From NCBI GenBank assembly GCA_030690365.1, contig JAUYGX010000073.1, forward strand, positions 1-57,172: a stretch of DNA of 57,172 bases. The letters run 5' to 3'. Positions 28,140 through 36,807 of this stretch are shown in pieces. This DNA is from Bacteroidales bacterium. GTDB taxonomy: Bacteria; Bacteroidota; Bacteroidia; Bacteroidales; F082. The notes under the pieces are model-generated. The model did not search any database. It had not been told where the DNA came from and worked only from the letters and a program-made list of their open reading frames with translations. Numbering within the stretch: position 1 is the stretch's first letter; each line of letters begins with the position of its first letter. The position numbers and the translations under genes are program-made.

Positions 28140-28735
28140 CAATAATTTATCATTTCTTTTGTTTGAATGCTATCAAGTTTTATCAGCACCCCTTTTTCTT
28201 GATAGTTGATGTTTCTATTCTTTGGGAAATCATCAGAGTTAGCGAAATAGGTCCTTTCTACTACATCATCTTTAAAACAGCACACTAAACCAGGTGTTGT
28301 CCCTAATATTACAAATTCATTTGAGAGCTTTTTCTGAATAGCCTCCATGTTTATCGGTTCTAAACTTTGGATATTTGTAAACATGACTTTTCCCGACAAT
28401 GATTTGTCAATATAAAGAATGACTACCTCATTATCAATAGTTAAAGAATAGTTGAAATTTCGCAAATTACGAAGGGAGAAATCATTCAAAATATATCCGA
28501 TAGTCAGGCAATAATTGCAATCTTCATTATTGGTATAAAGCTTCGCTATAAATATTTTATGGTCAGGCAATTCTATGGAATCCGATTTTACACGATCTAT
28601 AAACCATGTTAACTCTTTTTCGATTTCTCTAAAATTTACAGGTTTTTTTTCGTCTGCGTAAGTGTTAATATTAGAAACAATCAAAAAGAAACTAAATGAT
28701 ATTATATAAAGTGAAGTTTTAACAATTGCAAACAT
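28139..28735 (-). CDS. Putative periplasmic immunity protein 2
   Basis: Protein of 198 residues from the ATG at 28735. The longer in-frame start at 28795 would read into the end of an orphan toxin frame and places a second hydrophobic stretch before the signal peptide. The chosen form starts MFAIVKTSLYIISFSFFLIV and is cleaved near NTYADEK. The mature protein is soluble (FREIEKELTWFIDRVKSD, CLTIGYILNDFSLRN, FKDDVVERTYFANS). No family recognised. It begins 13 bases after toxin fragment A, the usual spacing of toxin and immunity genes, and a TATCTTTG promoter element lies within that fragment. Confidence 0.7.
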   Translation of the reverse strand: MFAIVKTSLYIISFSFFLIVSNINTYADEKKPVNFREIEKELTWFIDRVKSDSIELPDHKIFIAKLYTNNEDCNYCLTIGYILNDFSLRNLRNFNYSLTIDNEVVILYIDKSLSGKVMFTNIQSLEPINMEAIQKKLSNEFVILGTTPGLVCCFKDDVVERTYFANSDDFPKNRNINYQEKGVLIKLDSIQTKEMINY

Positions 28736-28748
28736 TTGTGTTAAATAT

Positions 28749-28919
28749 TTAAAAAGAAAAAAACAAAGATAGATCGATTTGCTGCTGGTTACCACCTATA
28801 TAATAATAAGAATTACCACCCGGTCCAATCGAGAAGACAGGTATATTAAAAAAGTCACTAAATTCTTTATCAAGACTACTCAAGGGATTCCCGGAAGGGT
28901 GAGTATGGGGGATTGTTCT
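28749..28919 (-). pseudogene. Orphan C-terminal toxin fragment A (HxHP/JAB-like)
   Basis: A 56-codon start-less frame (stop codon directly upstream) just after immunity gene 1. It reads RTIPHTHPSGNPLSSLDKEF, continues FNIPVFSIGPGGNSYYY and ends LSLFFSF. HTHPSG followed by S-x-x-D is the zinc-binding HxHP...S..D signature of JAB/MPN-type metallopeptidases and the DUF4329/JAB-like toxin domains found at the tips of polymorphic toxins; PVFSIGPGGNSYYY is also typical of such tips. Only the C-terminal half is left and no start exists, so it is probably silent unless recombined onto the Rhs gene. Confidence 0.65.
28764..28771 (-). promoter_or_regulatory. Putative -7 promoter element of immunity gene 2 (TATCTTTG)
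   Basis: Perfect TAnnTTTG match on the minus strand, inside the last codons of orphan toxin fragment A and 29 bases before the immunity ATG at 28735. It would let the immunity gene be expressed while the toxin fragment stays silent. Confidence 0.5.
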
Positions 28920-28930
28920 TTATTACAAAC

Positions 28931-29629
28931 CTACTCTTTGTCAAAATTAAATACATCAAAATTTTGCCAATAATCTTTAGTCAATTCCTCTACACTAATT
29001 TTCTTCCATTTATCTTTATCTGAATATGTTAGAATTTCAATATTACCCTTTTTGGTTAACCCGAGATAGTTTTCACCACCACTTGACGCTACACGAAATA
29101 GAATTGTATACTCTTTGTTTTTCAGGATATTATATAATAAATTAAGTGATTCTGACGAATACTCATTTGCACAAAATATATGTGAGTCCATCGTGTTCCA
29201 ATATGCCACCAATTTATATGAACTATTGGTAATAAAAGATACGCTTACCCATAAAACGCTATTTTCAATAACATCATAGTCTTCATCTTGCATAGGATGA
29301 AGTGAGTCACTTTTATATTTAGTAAAAAGTTTTTCTACAGTTTGTGGATAGCAATAACGGTAAGGAAAATATTGCTTTTCTATTTTTTTAAGTACTGATT
29401 TATCTATAAAATCCGAGCGTTTCATTGTATCTTCAAAATAATCGTAAACAAAAACGTGGTCAATACTGTATGTTTCTTTTAAATCATAACAAGAACTCCC
29501 CTGAAACCTTTCCGTAATTATTGAGTCAAGTTTCTGCACCTCAAATTTTGAGGGGAACCAGCTTTCTTGTCCATGACAAAAGCCGGTCAGAAAAATTCCC
29601 ACAACTGCAATTAATAATCTGATCTTCAT
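28931..29629 (-). CDS. Putative periplasmic immunity protein 1 (for the Rhs toxin)
   Basis: Protein of 232 residues with a signal peptide MKIRLLIAVVGIFLTGFCHG and mature start at about QESW. No lipobox and no transmembrane helix beyond the signal. The mature part is charged and Tyr-rich (FEVQKLDSIITERF, DEDYDVIENSVLWVSVSF, YTILFRVASSGGENYLGL) and fits no family I know. It starts 5 bases after the Rhs stop codon, the classical position of the immunity gene for the toxin at the Rhs tip. Cognate protection is inferred from position, and its export suggests the toxin acts in the periplasm. Confidence 0.72.
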   Translation of the reverse strand: MKIRLLIAVVGIFLTGFCHGQESWFPSKFEVQKLDSIITERFQGSSCYDLKETYSIDHVFVYDYFEDTMKRSDFIDKSVLKKIEKQYFPYRYCYPQTVEKLFTKYKSDSLHPMQDEDYDVIENSVLWVSVSFITNSSYKLVAYWNTMDSHIFCANEYSSESLNLLYNILKNKEYTILFRVASSGGENYLGLTKKGNIEILTYSDKDKWKKISVEELTKDYWQNFDVFNFDKE

Positions 29630-29634
29630 AACTA

Positions 29635-32600
29635 TTATGGATATATGAAATAAAAGAAATCAGTAAAATCGATTGAACTAACCGTATTAAAAGTACCATT
29701 GGAAGGATTCATTAAAGTATATTGATAGCCATTTCCAATAGAACGGGAAACTGTCACGAGATTTACCATATGATAATCACCTCCAATTAGTTGGTATTTG
29801 AGTGATACTCTTGCCTCGTTTTGTGTCATTTGCTGTAATGCATAGCTTAATTTCCCATCCCCATTAGCAAAATAACCACTTGGGTTATGTGTATTTGCGC
29901 TATACGAATTAAATGCATTCTCCGTAAATAATGGCGTTGTATTCGGATCACTTCCCGGAGCAGTAAGATTTCTGATATCTGCCGGAGTGAGATTACCTCC
30001 TAATGACCTGTCAGCCGCCGAAATAACTGTCTCGGTACATGCCTGACTACCATCTGCTGTTAGGGGTGGAATACCTGATGTAGTATATGATTTTTCAGGA
30101 AGATTTCCGTAGCTTGATATTTTTGATCTATAACTAACATTACCGTTTAGCATTGAACGGTTGTTTTCAACAGGTACCAATTTAGAACGCCCAGTCCAGA
30201 AATTGCCTCCATTTCGACTTGCCCGAATTCCTCCTCCAATACCACCCATTACACCTCCAATAATTCCTTGCTTGGCTCCTTCCTTTAGTCCGGCATTAAG
30301 CGATTGCCCGATATTATTACCGGCGATTAAACTGTTTCCTGTGCCGGATAGAAAACCGCTGGTTAAGCCTGCCGCGGCACCAACCGCCGCACCAGCACCA
30401 AAGCCACTGGCACTTAACCCTGCTGAAACTCCAAACCCAAAGGAGCCTGAACCTGCAGCCAAGGTACCAATCCCGGCTCCAATGCCTGCAGCCATCGCTC
30501 CTGCAAGTGCTCCTACACCAAAGTAACCTAACCCAGCAGCATTAAACTGAGCCCCGTGAGTAGCCCAATTAAGTATCCCACCTATGGCTGCACCAATAAC
30601 AATGTGTATCCACTCACCACTAGGATCAGTATACTTCAATGGGTTATTCATCACATAGCTGTACCTGTTAAAATTCTGTGTGTAATCAGGGGATTGAACA
30701 AAATTGTCAGGAGAGAGGAATCGTCCCAGCATGGGGTCGTACATGCGGCCATTCATGTTAATTAGCCCAAATACTTCCAGATGTTCGTGGCCGGTGTAGC
30801 CCCGGTCGAATGTGTATGTTTCCGAAACGTTGTTAAAAGTCCAGTCAGTAGCGTTCCTTCGTCGACCCCAAGGGTCAAAACTTAGCCTTTCTACAACCTC
30901 GCCCTTGTGGTTGGTAATGGTTTCAAAACTACCCTGGTAGTCTTTGTGGATGTAGTTCATGGACGCTTTGCCAGCCTGATCGATTACGTAAATGGCAAAC
31001 AGGCCATCGCCACCGCTGAGGTAATGCAACTGGCGCAGGTTACCGTTGGCATCTTCTTCAATTTCAAAGGTTCCGTCTATGAAAGTTTTTGTTTTAACCA
31101 AATCACCTGCCTGATAAAGTTTGGTCAACTTTCGTGATTGCCCGGGACCGTATGTAATTTCCAATACAGAAGCCTGTTCCTGGTTTGCAGGATTATACTG
31201 CCTGATGGTGGCGGTTTTATCAAATCCTGTGTAAGTGAGTTCCTGCTTGTTAATTTTAGCCATGGCCAGGTAAGCCGCATCAGGGTCCTTTATCCTGCTC
31301 ACGGCATGCGGACCATCATTCCCGGTACCGTATAAGTAGGTTCCCACTCCGGTTTTGGTATTCATGTTGCCATCGTCAGAATAATCAACGCTGTACTGCG
31401 TTCCTGTGCCTACTTTCCAGGTAGTCAACCTATTATTCAGCCCCAAAACATCATAAGTGAAATTTTCTTTCAAGGTTTGTCCTGAAACTGTCGCCTGCCG
31501 CCAGTTTAAATTGCCTGAATTGGTATTGAAATCATATTCCAGGTCCTGAACTCCCCTATCGGTATATATGGTAGTCGGGAAACCGTAATCATCATATCCT
31601 TTGGTGGTTAACAAACCGTTCCCAAGCTGATATTGCGTCACCTGGCCGCGTGCATTAATGTCGGCAAGATCCCATAGCTTATTTCCTGTACTATTCTCTT
31701 CCACCGCGCTAAGATAGCCTTTTTTATATCGGTATTTTATTGAAAACCCGGTTGGCCAGGTAACGTTTCTGGCTTTTCCATACACATTGTAATCGTAGGT
31801 AAAATCATACTTTTTTCCATCAATGAGTTGGCTTTTCTCAATTACCCTGGAGAAGTTATCATAGGTATAGCTTGTTTGTATGCCGTTGCTTCCGGATACA
31901 GTTTGAAGCTGACCAAAACCATGAGTGCCTACGGGGCAATAGGTGTAGGTTGTGATGTCATCCAGGCTGCCTTCCAATGTTTTATTGGTGATGCGTCCCA
32001 ACCCGTCATAGGTCATTGTGTAGGTATGCAAATTGGTATTGGTCTGCGAAATTAATTCACCGAAAGGATTGTAATCATAAAGGATGGTTCCTGCATCCGG
32101 TTCTATGAGTTTTTCCTGATAGCCTGCGTCATCATAGTATAGCAGTGTGGTAGCACCTCCGGCAGTGATGGATTTTGGTAGTCCCGAACTGTAATAGGTA
32201 TAGTCTATCGACCCGCCCGGGTCGGTGGCTTTGACCACCTGCCCAATGGCATTGGCTTCTTTGGAAGTCTGAATGCCAAGTGTTGTGTTGGTGGTGGTGG
32301 TAATCCGTCCGTTATAAGTGTACTCTATTGTGGCTGTCGGGCTGATCACTTTTTTAACAGCCCCGGTGGTCAGGTATTCATAGGTGGTCCATAGCAAATC
32401 CGAGGTTGAATAATGCGGGTTGGATGACTGAGCCACCTGCCCCATATTGTTGTATTTAGTTTCGGTATATACTTTTCGGTCTTTCGCATCCTTGCTGACA
32501 GTGAGCAGGTTTCGACCCATTTGATCGGCAAACGACAACACCTCCTGTTCACCAGAGCGTTGCGACCAAATGTAGAACAATGCATAATCAGGATTATCCG

Positions 32601-35600
32601 GGTTTTCAGTAACCCAATACAGTCGGCTTTTATCGACCACACCATCGGGATAAGTAGTTTGTTGGAGCCTTCCAAATCCATCATATTCATATGCTGTTAT
32701 TAAACCGCTCAAATCCGTTGAGGTCACTGGCAGTCCCGTAGCAGGATCGTAGGTTGAGGAAGTAATGTAATCTGTCCCGTTTAAAGTGTTCTTTGTTTCG
32801 GTTACAAACCGGTGTTGGTAGTTTCCGTCATATGAATAATCGGTAATACGATTTGCAGGTGAGGGAGAAAAATTAGGGGCATATAATGCCGATTGAGTCA
32901 GGTTTCCATAATCATCGTACTCATAGTTAACTACTGTTATCAAAGGCGTACTATTATTAGGAACCTGCAACTTGGCACGAACCAGAGGAGAATCAGGATA
33001 GTATGTAAAAGTATTTTTTTGTTTATCAATGGTAGCATCCGTTTTATCCCAGGTACTGGTTTGGGCCGTTTTTATCCTGTCTATCAGCCAATTCGGCTCA
33101 TCAATATCATAGGTAAAGTCTGTTTTGGTATAAAAATCAAAGGCTTGCTCCGGACAGGTGAATCCTACTTCTTCAGGTTCGGTGAAAACTGTAGTAGAGG
33201 TTAGATTGCCATAGAGGATGTCAGTGGTTGAATACTCCTGTTTTGTAAGGGTTGTACTCACATAGGAGCTGCCTGCATCACCTGTACTATGTACTTTGGT
33301 AAGTGATAGGGGGGTGTAGTAGAAAATCCTTTTGTCTTCATCCGGGCCAAAGAGCTTGACCTCCGGTGCCTGATTGATGGTTTCTGAGATTGGATCATTA
33401 AAATTTGGATAGACATAGGAGCTACTGTTTTCAAGCCAATTAAAATAATAGGTTTTATTCAGGCTGAATGAGTTTACAATCTTAGTTGATTTATCTGTGT
33501 TGGGATTACTTAATATTGTTAGTTTTTCAAACCCCAGAAAACCTTTCCCTTCTTTATGTATCTTTGCACCTGCATATAGGTAATTGGTAGTTGACTGGCC
33601 TCCAATTCCATTATCTGCTTCAACATTCGTAACTACGTTTAATGCTGGTTGGATATCAACCAATGGGTATACTTCACCTGTTCCTTTAGTATATATTGTA
33701 TTGTCAGTAAGTGGCGTATATGTTAGGTTGGTGACATGACCAAGTCCATTTGTGAATTTTTTTATAAAGTGCTTTTGTTCATTTTGATGAAATGACAATA
33801 TTTTGTGAGTTGATCCATTAATCAGCAAACACTCCTCATTATTATCTCCCGAAAAATCACTTCTTGGGTGGAATAATTCGGAATCAAATGGGGAGTATTG
33901 ATTAAGTGTAGTTATTTCTGTATAAAAACCCAATCCATTACTGTAATGGATATAATAATCAGTTTCAACATATTCCCACCAGTATGTTTGTTCATATTCA
34001 TGATACCTCAATTCCCATAAATCATGATTTTGTAGTATGTCTGTTTTACCATCCCCGTTGAAATCTTTTAGTATTGTTTTTTCATTTTGGAACGAAGTTT
34101 CATCATCATCTGTCAACATTGGGCATTCTCCCTGAATAAAACTTCCACTACCATCGAAATAGTGTATCTGATAATTGCTATAATCATCATTGCATGTTAG
34201 AATATCGCTTAATCCATCCCCATTAAAATCTCCAACTTTAATTATTTGACCTTGACAAGGGATAAATGGACCACGAATACCAATTGTTGTTTCCAATTGG
34301 TTATTATTTCCATCCAATCTAAATATAGAGCTTCGGTTTAATTGGTCATTCACAAGTAAATCAGATCTTCCATCTCCATCAAAATCACCAACAGAAATTG
34401 GATTCATATCATTATTATAATGTACCCAGGTATATCCGTCCGTAGCAGGATAATTAGTAAATAATGAGGTTAACAACTCCGTGTCATTATCGTATTCATT
34501 TGCTCTAAGCCCCATAATATGCTTATTATCACCTATCTTATTATTTTTTACTGTCAGCAATTCCGATACTCCATTACCATTCAGGTCGCATGACAAAAAA
34601 TACCCACTCGAGGCTTTGTCAAAAATAATTGAACTATAAGATTGATATGAATATTCAAAACCAGCATCTGCTTTTAAAATCAAAAAGGGGGCAAATTCTA
34701 TATTTTCTTGTGTTTCATGAATACGAATTTCTATTAAATCATCTATACCATCACCATTAAAATCTCCTGCAACAAAATGATGGAATTTTCTTGTATCATA
34801 GGTATATTCAATGGAAGCGCAATAAATCTCATTAAAAGTAACACCATCTTCCTGACAATAACTGACAGAATAATGATGAAAAACCTTTTCATCACCATTC
34901 AACGTATAGAATGCTCTTACAATATCAGTTCTCCCATCACCGTTAAAATCTCCAAGAGTATAATCTGCTTTATAATCTCCATTTACAAGATTTGTACTAT
35001 TTACTACGGAAATAGTTTCATTAGTTCCCCATTCAAACAAGGTAGGATTATACGTGTTCCCTTTATTATTGGAAAGTTTCACGCTCTTCATGTGCGTATA
35101 AAAACCATTATCATACAATAGATCATAAGAACTAACTGTATTTTGTTCATTTTGATATGATATCTTAATATTACTAAGAAGCAATGTTTGATCAATCTCG
35201 CTTCCAACAATCCAAAAACTATTGGGATCACTCCTTTCGGAAGTGTAGAGGAAATCAATCTTATAAAATGAGTTTTGCCTAGTATTTATATTACCACCAT
35301 AACTAATGTTCTCTATATAATTCATCCCACCAACTGCAGAAGAATAAGTGTAGTCAATGAAATTCCCCGATCTATCACGAACCTGATTAAGCTCCCACAT
35401 TAAAACAGCGTCTTTTTCCTGAAATTTTAATCTAGACTCGATTGTATTCCCATACTCCAGTATCCGACCATCTTTGGTCCAAACCTCAAAATATTTATAC
35501 CCATTTGTGATTGACTCTTTTACTAATATCCTTGAGAAAGATTCATTTTCTGTTCTAAACTCAGTACTTTCAGGGTTAATTGGGATCAACCTTTGACCAT

Positions 35601-36138
35601 CTAACATTAATTTGTCGTTTCCATCAACATCAACCCCATCAATATATCCATCATTGTAAATGGTAGTTCCTGTACGTGTAATGGCTGAGAGTCCTGTAAG
35701 CGACCAGCCTATTCCCAATAACCCATTTCCTCCCTGGCTGTTATAGGTCAATCCCAATTGTGGTGTCATCCCGGCCACTCCTGGGGGAACCTCAATAGGT
35801 ATATTATACACTGCTGCACCTGTTGGGGAAACCATTAGATTTCCGGGCAGGGTACCTACCACACCCCCAAGGTCGTTATTGGGGGCTCCGCCTGTTTCGT
35901 CACCGTCCTCGGGTGGAAACACAAGTAAGGGATCTATTCTCGCTGACACCTGATAATAATCATCATAGGGATGTGCCCAGAACGCGGGACTCATTCTGAT
36001 ATATTCACTGGCTACAAAGTCCCCCTGTGTTTCATGTGGTGAAATTGGTTCGTTGAGTTCAAAATAAGGCTGAGGATCCTGGCTAAAGCCGGTTATGAAC
36101 AGCAGAATAAATATTATGGTGGAAATAAATGGTTTCAT
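29635..36138 (-). CDS. SpvB/FG-GAP/YD-repeat (Rhs) polymorphic toxin
   Basis: Giant secreted protein of 2167 residues. A signal peptide (cleavage near FSQ20) comes first, then a SpvB-like domain from about 90 (GAAVYNIPIEVPPGVAGMTP, LLGIGWSLTGLSAITRTG). FG-GAP/VCBS-type repeats follow at about 385-720 (GDFNGDGRTDI and similar). YD/RHS repeats run from about 1040 to 1790. The RHS-associated core is YDPMLGRFLSPDN, near residue 1806, ending TDPSGEW. A Gly/Ala-rich hydrophobic segment covers about 1845-1975. The last 150 residues look like a papain-like cysteine peptidase: Cys2034 (SQACTETV), His2123 (GGDYHMVNL) and Asn2144 or Asn2147 (MNPSNG). There is no T9SS tail. The immunity gene follows 5 bases later. 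Confidence 0.92.
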   Translation of the reverse strand: MKPFISTIIFILLFITGFSQDPQPYFELNEPISPHETQGDFVASEYIRMSPAFWAHPYDDYYQVSARIDPLLVFPPEDGDETGGAPNNDLGGVVGTLPGNLMVSPTGAAVYNIPIEVPPGVAGMTPQLGLTYNSQGGNGLLGIGWSLTGLSAITRTGTTIYNDGYIDGVDVDGNDKLMLDGQRLIPINPESTEFRTENESFSRILVKESITNGYKYFEVWTKDGRILEYGNTIESRLKFQEKDAVLMWELNQVRDRSGNFIDYTYSSAVGGMNYIENISYGGNINTRQNSFYKIDFLYTSERSDPNSFWIVGSEIDQTLLLSNIKISYQNEQNTVSSYDLLYDNGFYTHMKSVKLSNNKGNTYNPTLFEWGTNETISVVNSTNLVNGDYKADYTLGDFNGDGRTDIVRAFYTLNGDEKVFHHYSVSYCQEDGVTFNEIYCASIEYTYDTRKFHHFVAGDFNGDGIDDLIEIRIHETQENIEFAPFLILKADAGFEYSYQSYSSIIFDKASSGYFLSCDLNGNGVSELLTVKNNKIGDNKHIMGLRANEYDNDTELLTSLFTNYPATDGYTWVHYNNDMNPISVGDFDGDGRSDLLVNDQLNRSSIFRLDGNNNQLETTIGIRGPFIPCQGQIIKVGDFNGDGLSDILTCNDDYSNYQIHYFDGSGSFIQGECPMLTDDDETSFQNEKTILKDFNGDGKTDILQNHDLWELRYHEYEQTYWWEYVETDYYIHYSNGLGFYTEITTLNQYSPFDSELFHPRSDFSGDNNEECLLINGSTHKILSFHQNEQKHFIKKFTNGLGHVTNLTYTPLTDNTIYTKGTGEVYPLVDIQPALNVVTNVEADNGIGGQSTTNYLYAGAKIHKEGKGFLGFEKLTILSNPNTDKSTKIVNSFSLNKTYYFNWLENSSSYVYPNFNDPISETINQAPEVKLFGPDEDKRIFYYTPLSLTKVHSTGDAGSSYVSTTLTKQEYSTTDILYGNLTSTTVFTEPEEVGFTCPEQAFDFYTKTDFTYDIDEPNWLIDRIKTAQTSTWDKTDATIDKQKNTFTYYPDSPLVRAKLQVPNNSTPLITVVNYEYDDYGNLTQSALYAPNFSPSPANRITDYSYDGNYQHRFVTETKNTLNGTDYITSSTYDPATGLPVTSTDLSGLITAYEYDGFGRLQQTTYPDGVVDKSRLYWVTENPDNPDYALFYIWSQRSGEQEVLSFADQMGRNLLTVSKDAKDRKVYTETKYNNMGQVAQSSNPHYSTSDLLWTTYEYLTTGAVKKVISPTATIEYTYNGRITTTTNTTLGIQTSKEANAIGQVVKATDPGGSIDYTYYSSGLPKSITAGGATTLLYYDDAGYQEKLIEPDAGTILYDYNPFGELISQTNTNLHTYTMTYDGLGRITNKTLEGSLDDITTYTYCPVGTHGFGQLQTVSGSNGIQTSYTYDNFSRVIEKSQLIDGKKYDFTYDYNVYGKARNVTWPTGFSIKYRYKKGYLSAVEENSTGNKLWDLADINARGQVTQYQLGNGLLTTKGYDDYGFPTTIYTDRGVQDLEYDFNTNSGNLNWRQATVSGQTLKENFTYDVLGLNNRLTTWKVGTGTQYSVDYSDDGNMNTKTGVGTYLYGTGNDGPHAVSRIKDPDAAYLAMAKINKQELTYTGFDKTATIRQYNPANQEQASVLEITYGPGQSRKLTKLYQAGDLVKTKTFIDGTFEIEEDANGNLRQLHYLSGGDGLFAIYVIDQAGKASMNYIHKDYQGSFETITNHKGEVVERLSFDPWGRRRNATDWTFNNVSETYTFDRGYTGHEHLEVFGLINMNGRMYDPMLGRFLSPDNFVQSPDYTQNFNRYSYVMNNPLKYTDPSGEWIHIVIGAAIGGILNWATHGAQFNAAGLGYFGVGALAGAMAAGIGAGIGTLAAGSGSFGFGVSAGLSASGFGAGAAVGAAAGLTSGFLSGTGNSLIAGNNIGQSLNAGLKEGAKQGIIGGVMGGIGGGIRASRNGGNFWTGRSKLVPVENNRSMLNGNVSYRSKISSYGNLPEKSYTTSGIPPLTADGSQACTETVISAADRSLGGNLTPADIRNLTAPGSDPNTTPLFTENAFNSYSANTHNPSGYFANGDGKLSYALQQMTQNEARVSLKYQLIGGDYHMVNLVTVSRSIGNGYQYTLMNPSNGTFNTVSSIDFTDFFYFIYP

Positions 36139-36156
36139 GTGTTTATCATTATGTGT

Positions 36157-36627
36157 TTATTGCTTGATTACTTTCCAGGTGGTGGTTTCTGAGTTGACGG
36201 CCAGCTTAAAGAGATAGGTGCCATTTTTCTGATCTTGCAAATTCACCTCAATTTCCGCATTACTGATCTCCCCCTTGTATATTAACTGGCCGGTAAGGGT
36301 GAACAATGAATAAAAAACCTTGTCGCCTTCGGAAAGGTTCTCCAAACAAACGCTGAATCTCCCAAATGTCGGGTTGGGGAAAATGTGTATGATGACATCT
36401 CCTAACACAACTTCATCAGCGGAACCCGACTTCTCCGTATACCGGTTTTGCAGCGTATCCACAATTCCTTCTTCCAAAGCCTTGGTTATAGGAATTAAGT
36501 ATATAGTATGCCGAAGAATTCGGTTACCGGCATCATCGTAATCGAATTCAACCGTGTTATGATCCTGTGACAGCATGGCCAGTGGAAGGGATATTAATGC
36601 GAAAAGCATAACGATCAATTTTTTCAT
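36157..36627 (-). CDS. Small T9SS-sorted protein with YD-like motif
   Basis: Protein of 156 residues: signal peptide (MKKLIVMLFALISLPLAMLS), then VEFDYDDAGNRILRHTIYL, which contains the Y-D-x-x-G-N-R core of YD repeats. After a short linker comes a Type IX secretion sorting domain (HIFPNPTFGRFSVCLEN, then SLFTLTGQLIYKG and KNGTYLFKLAVN, ending TTWKVIKQ). The mature protein is thus essentially one YD half-repeat on a T9SS anchor. It is encoded 18 bases before the Rhs gene, so the two are probably co-expressed; a role in Rhs surface display or delivery is a guess. Confidence 0.85.
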   Translation of the reverse strand: MKKLIVMLFALISLPLAMLSQDHNTVEFDYDDAGNRILRHTIYLIPITKALEEGIVDTLQNRYTEKSGSADEVVLGDVIIHIFPNPTFGRFSVCLENLSEGDKVFYSLFTLTGQLIYKGEISNAEIEVNLQDQKNGTYLFKLAVNSETTTWKVIKQ

Positions 36628-36807
36628 GACTCTTTATTGTTTGGTTAGCATTATGTTGGCCAGAAGTCAGGAGTTTGAAGTCTGAAGCAGGGTTCAAGCG
36701 ATGAAACTACCCATATTTCAACCATCTCCTTTTCAGAGATCGTTTGTCTTACTCTTCCATTTCATTGGCTATCTGACTTCCGGCTCCGGGCTTTCAATTT
36801 CTATTAA

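Noticed and set aside
28736-28795. Longer N-terminus for immunity protein 2 starting at 28795
   Set aside because: It overlaps the orphan toxin tail in another frame, and the signal peptide is complete from 28735.
30161-30526. Plus-strand 121-codon Pro/Ala-rich ORF antisense to the Rhs gene
   Set aside because: It is the complement of the Gly/Ala-rich segment of the Rhs protein; low-complexity composition produces the open frame.
36663-36781. GAAGTCAG ... CTGACTTC inverted octamers between the small T9SS gene and the fibre gene
   Set aside because: About 100 bases apart with no further pairing; possibly a worn intergenic repeat but not enough to call.
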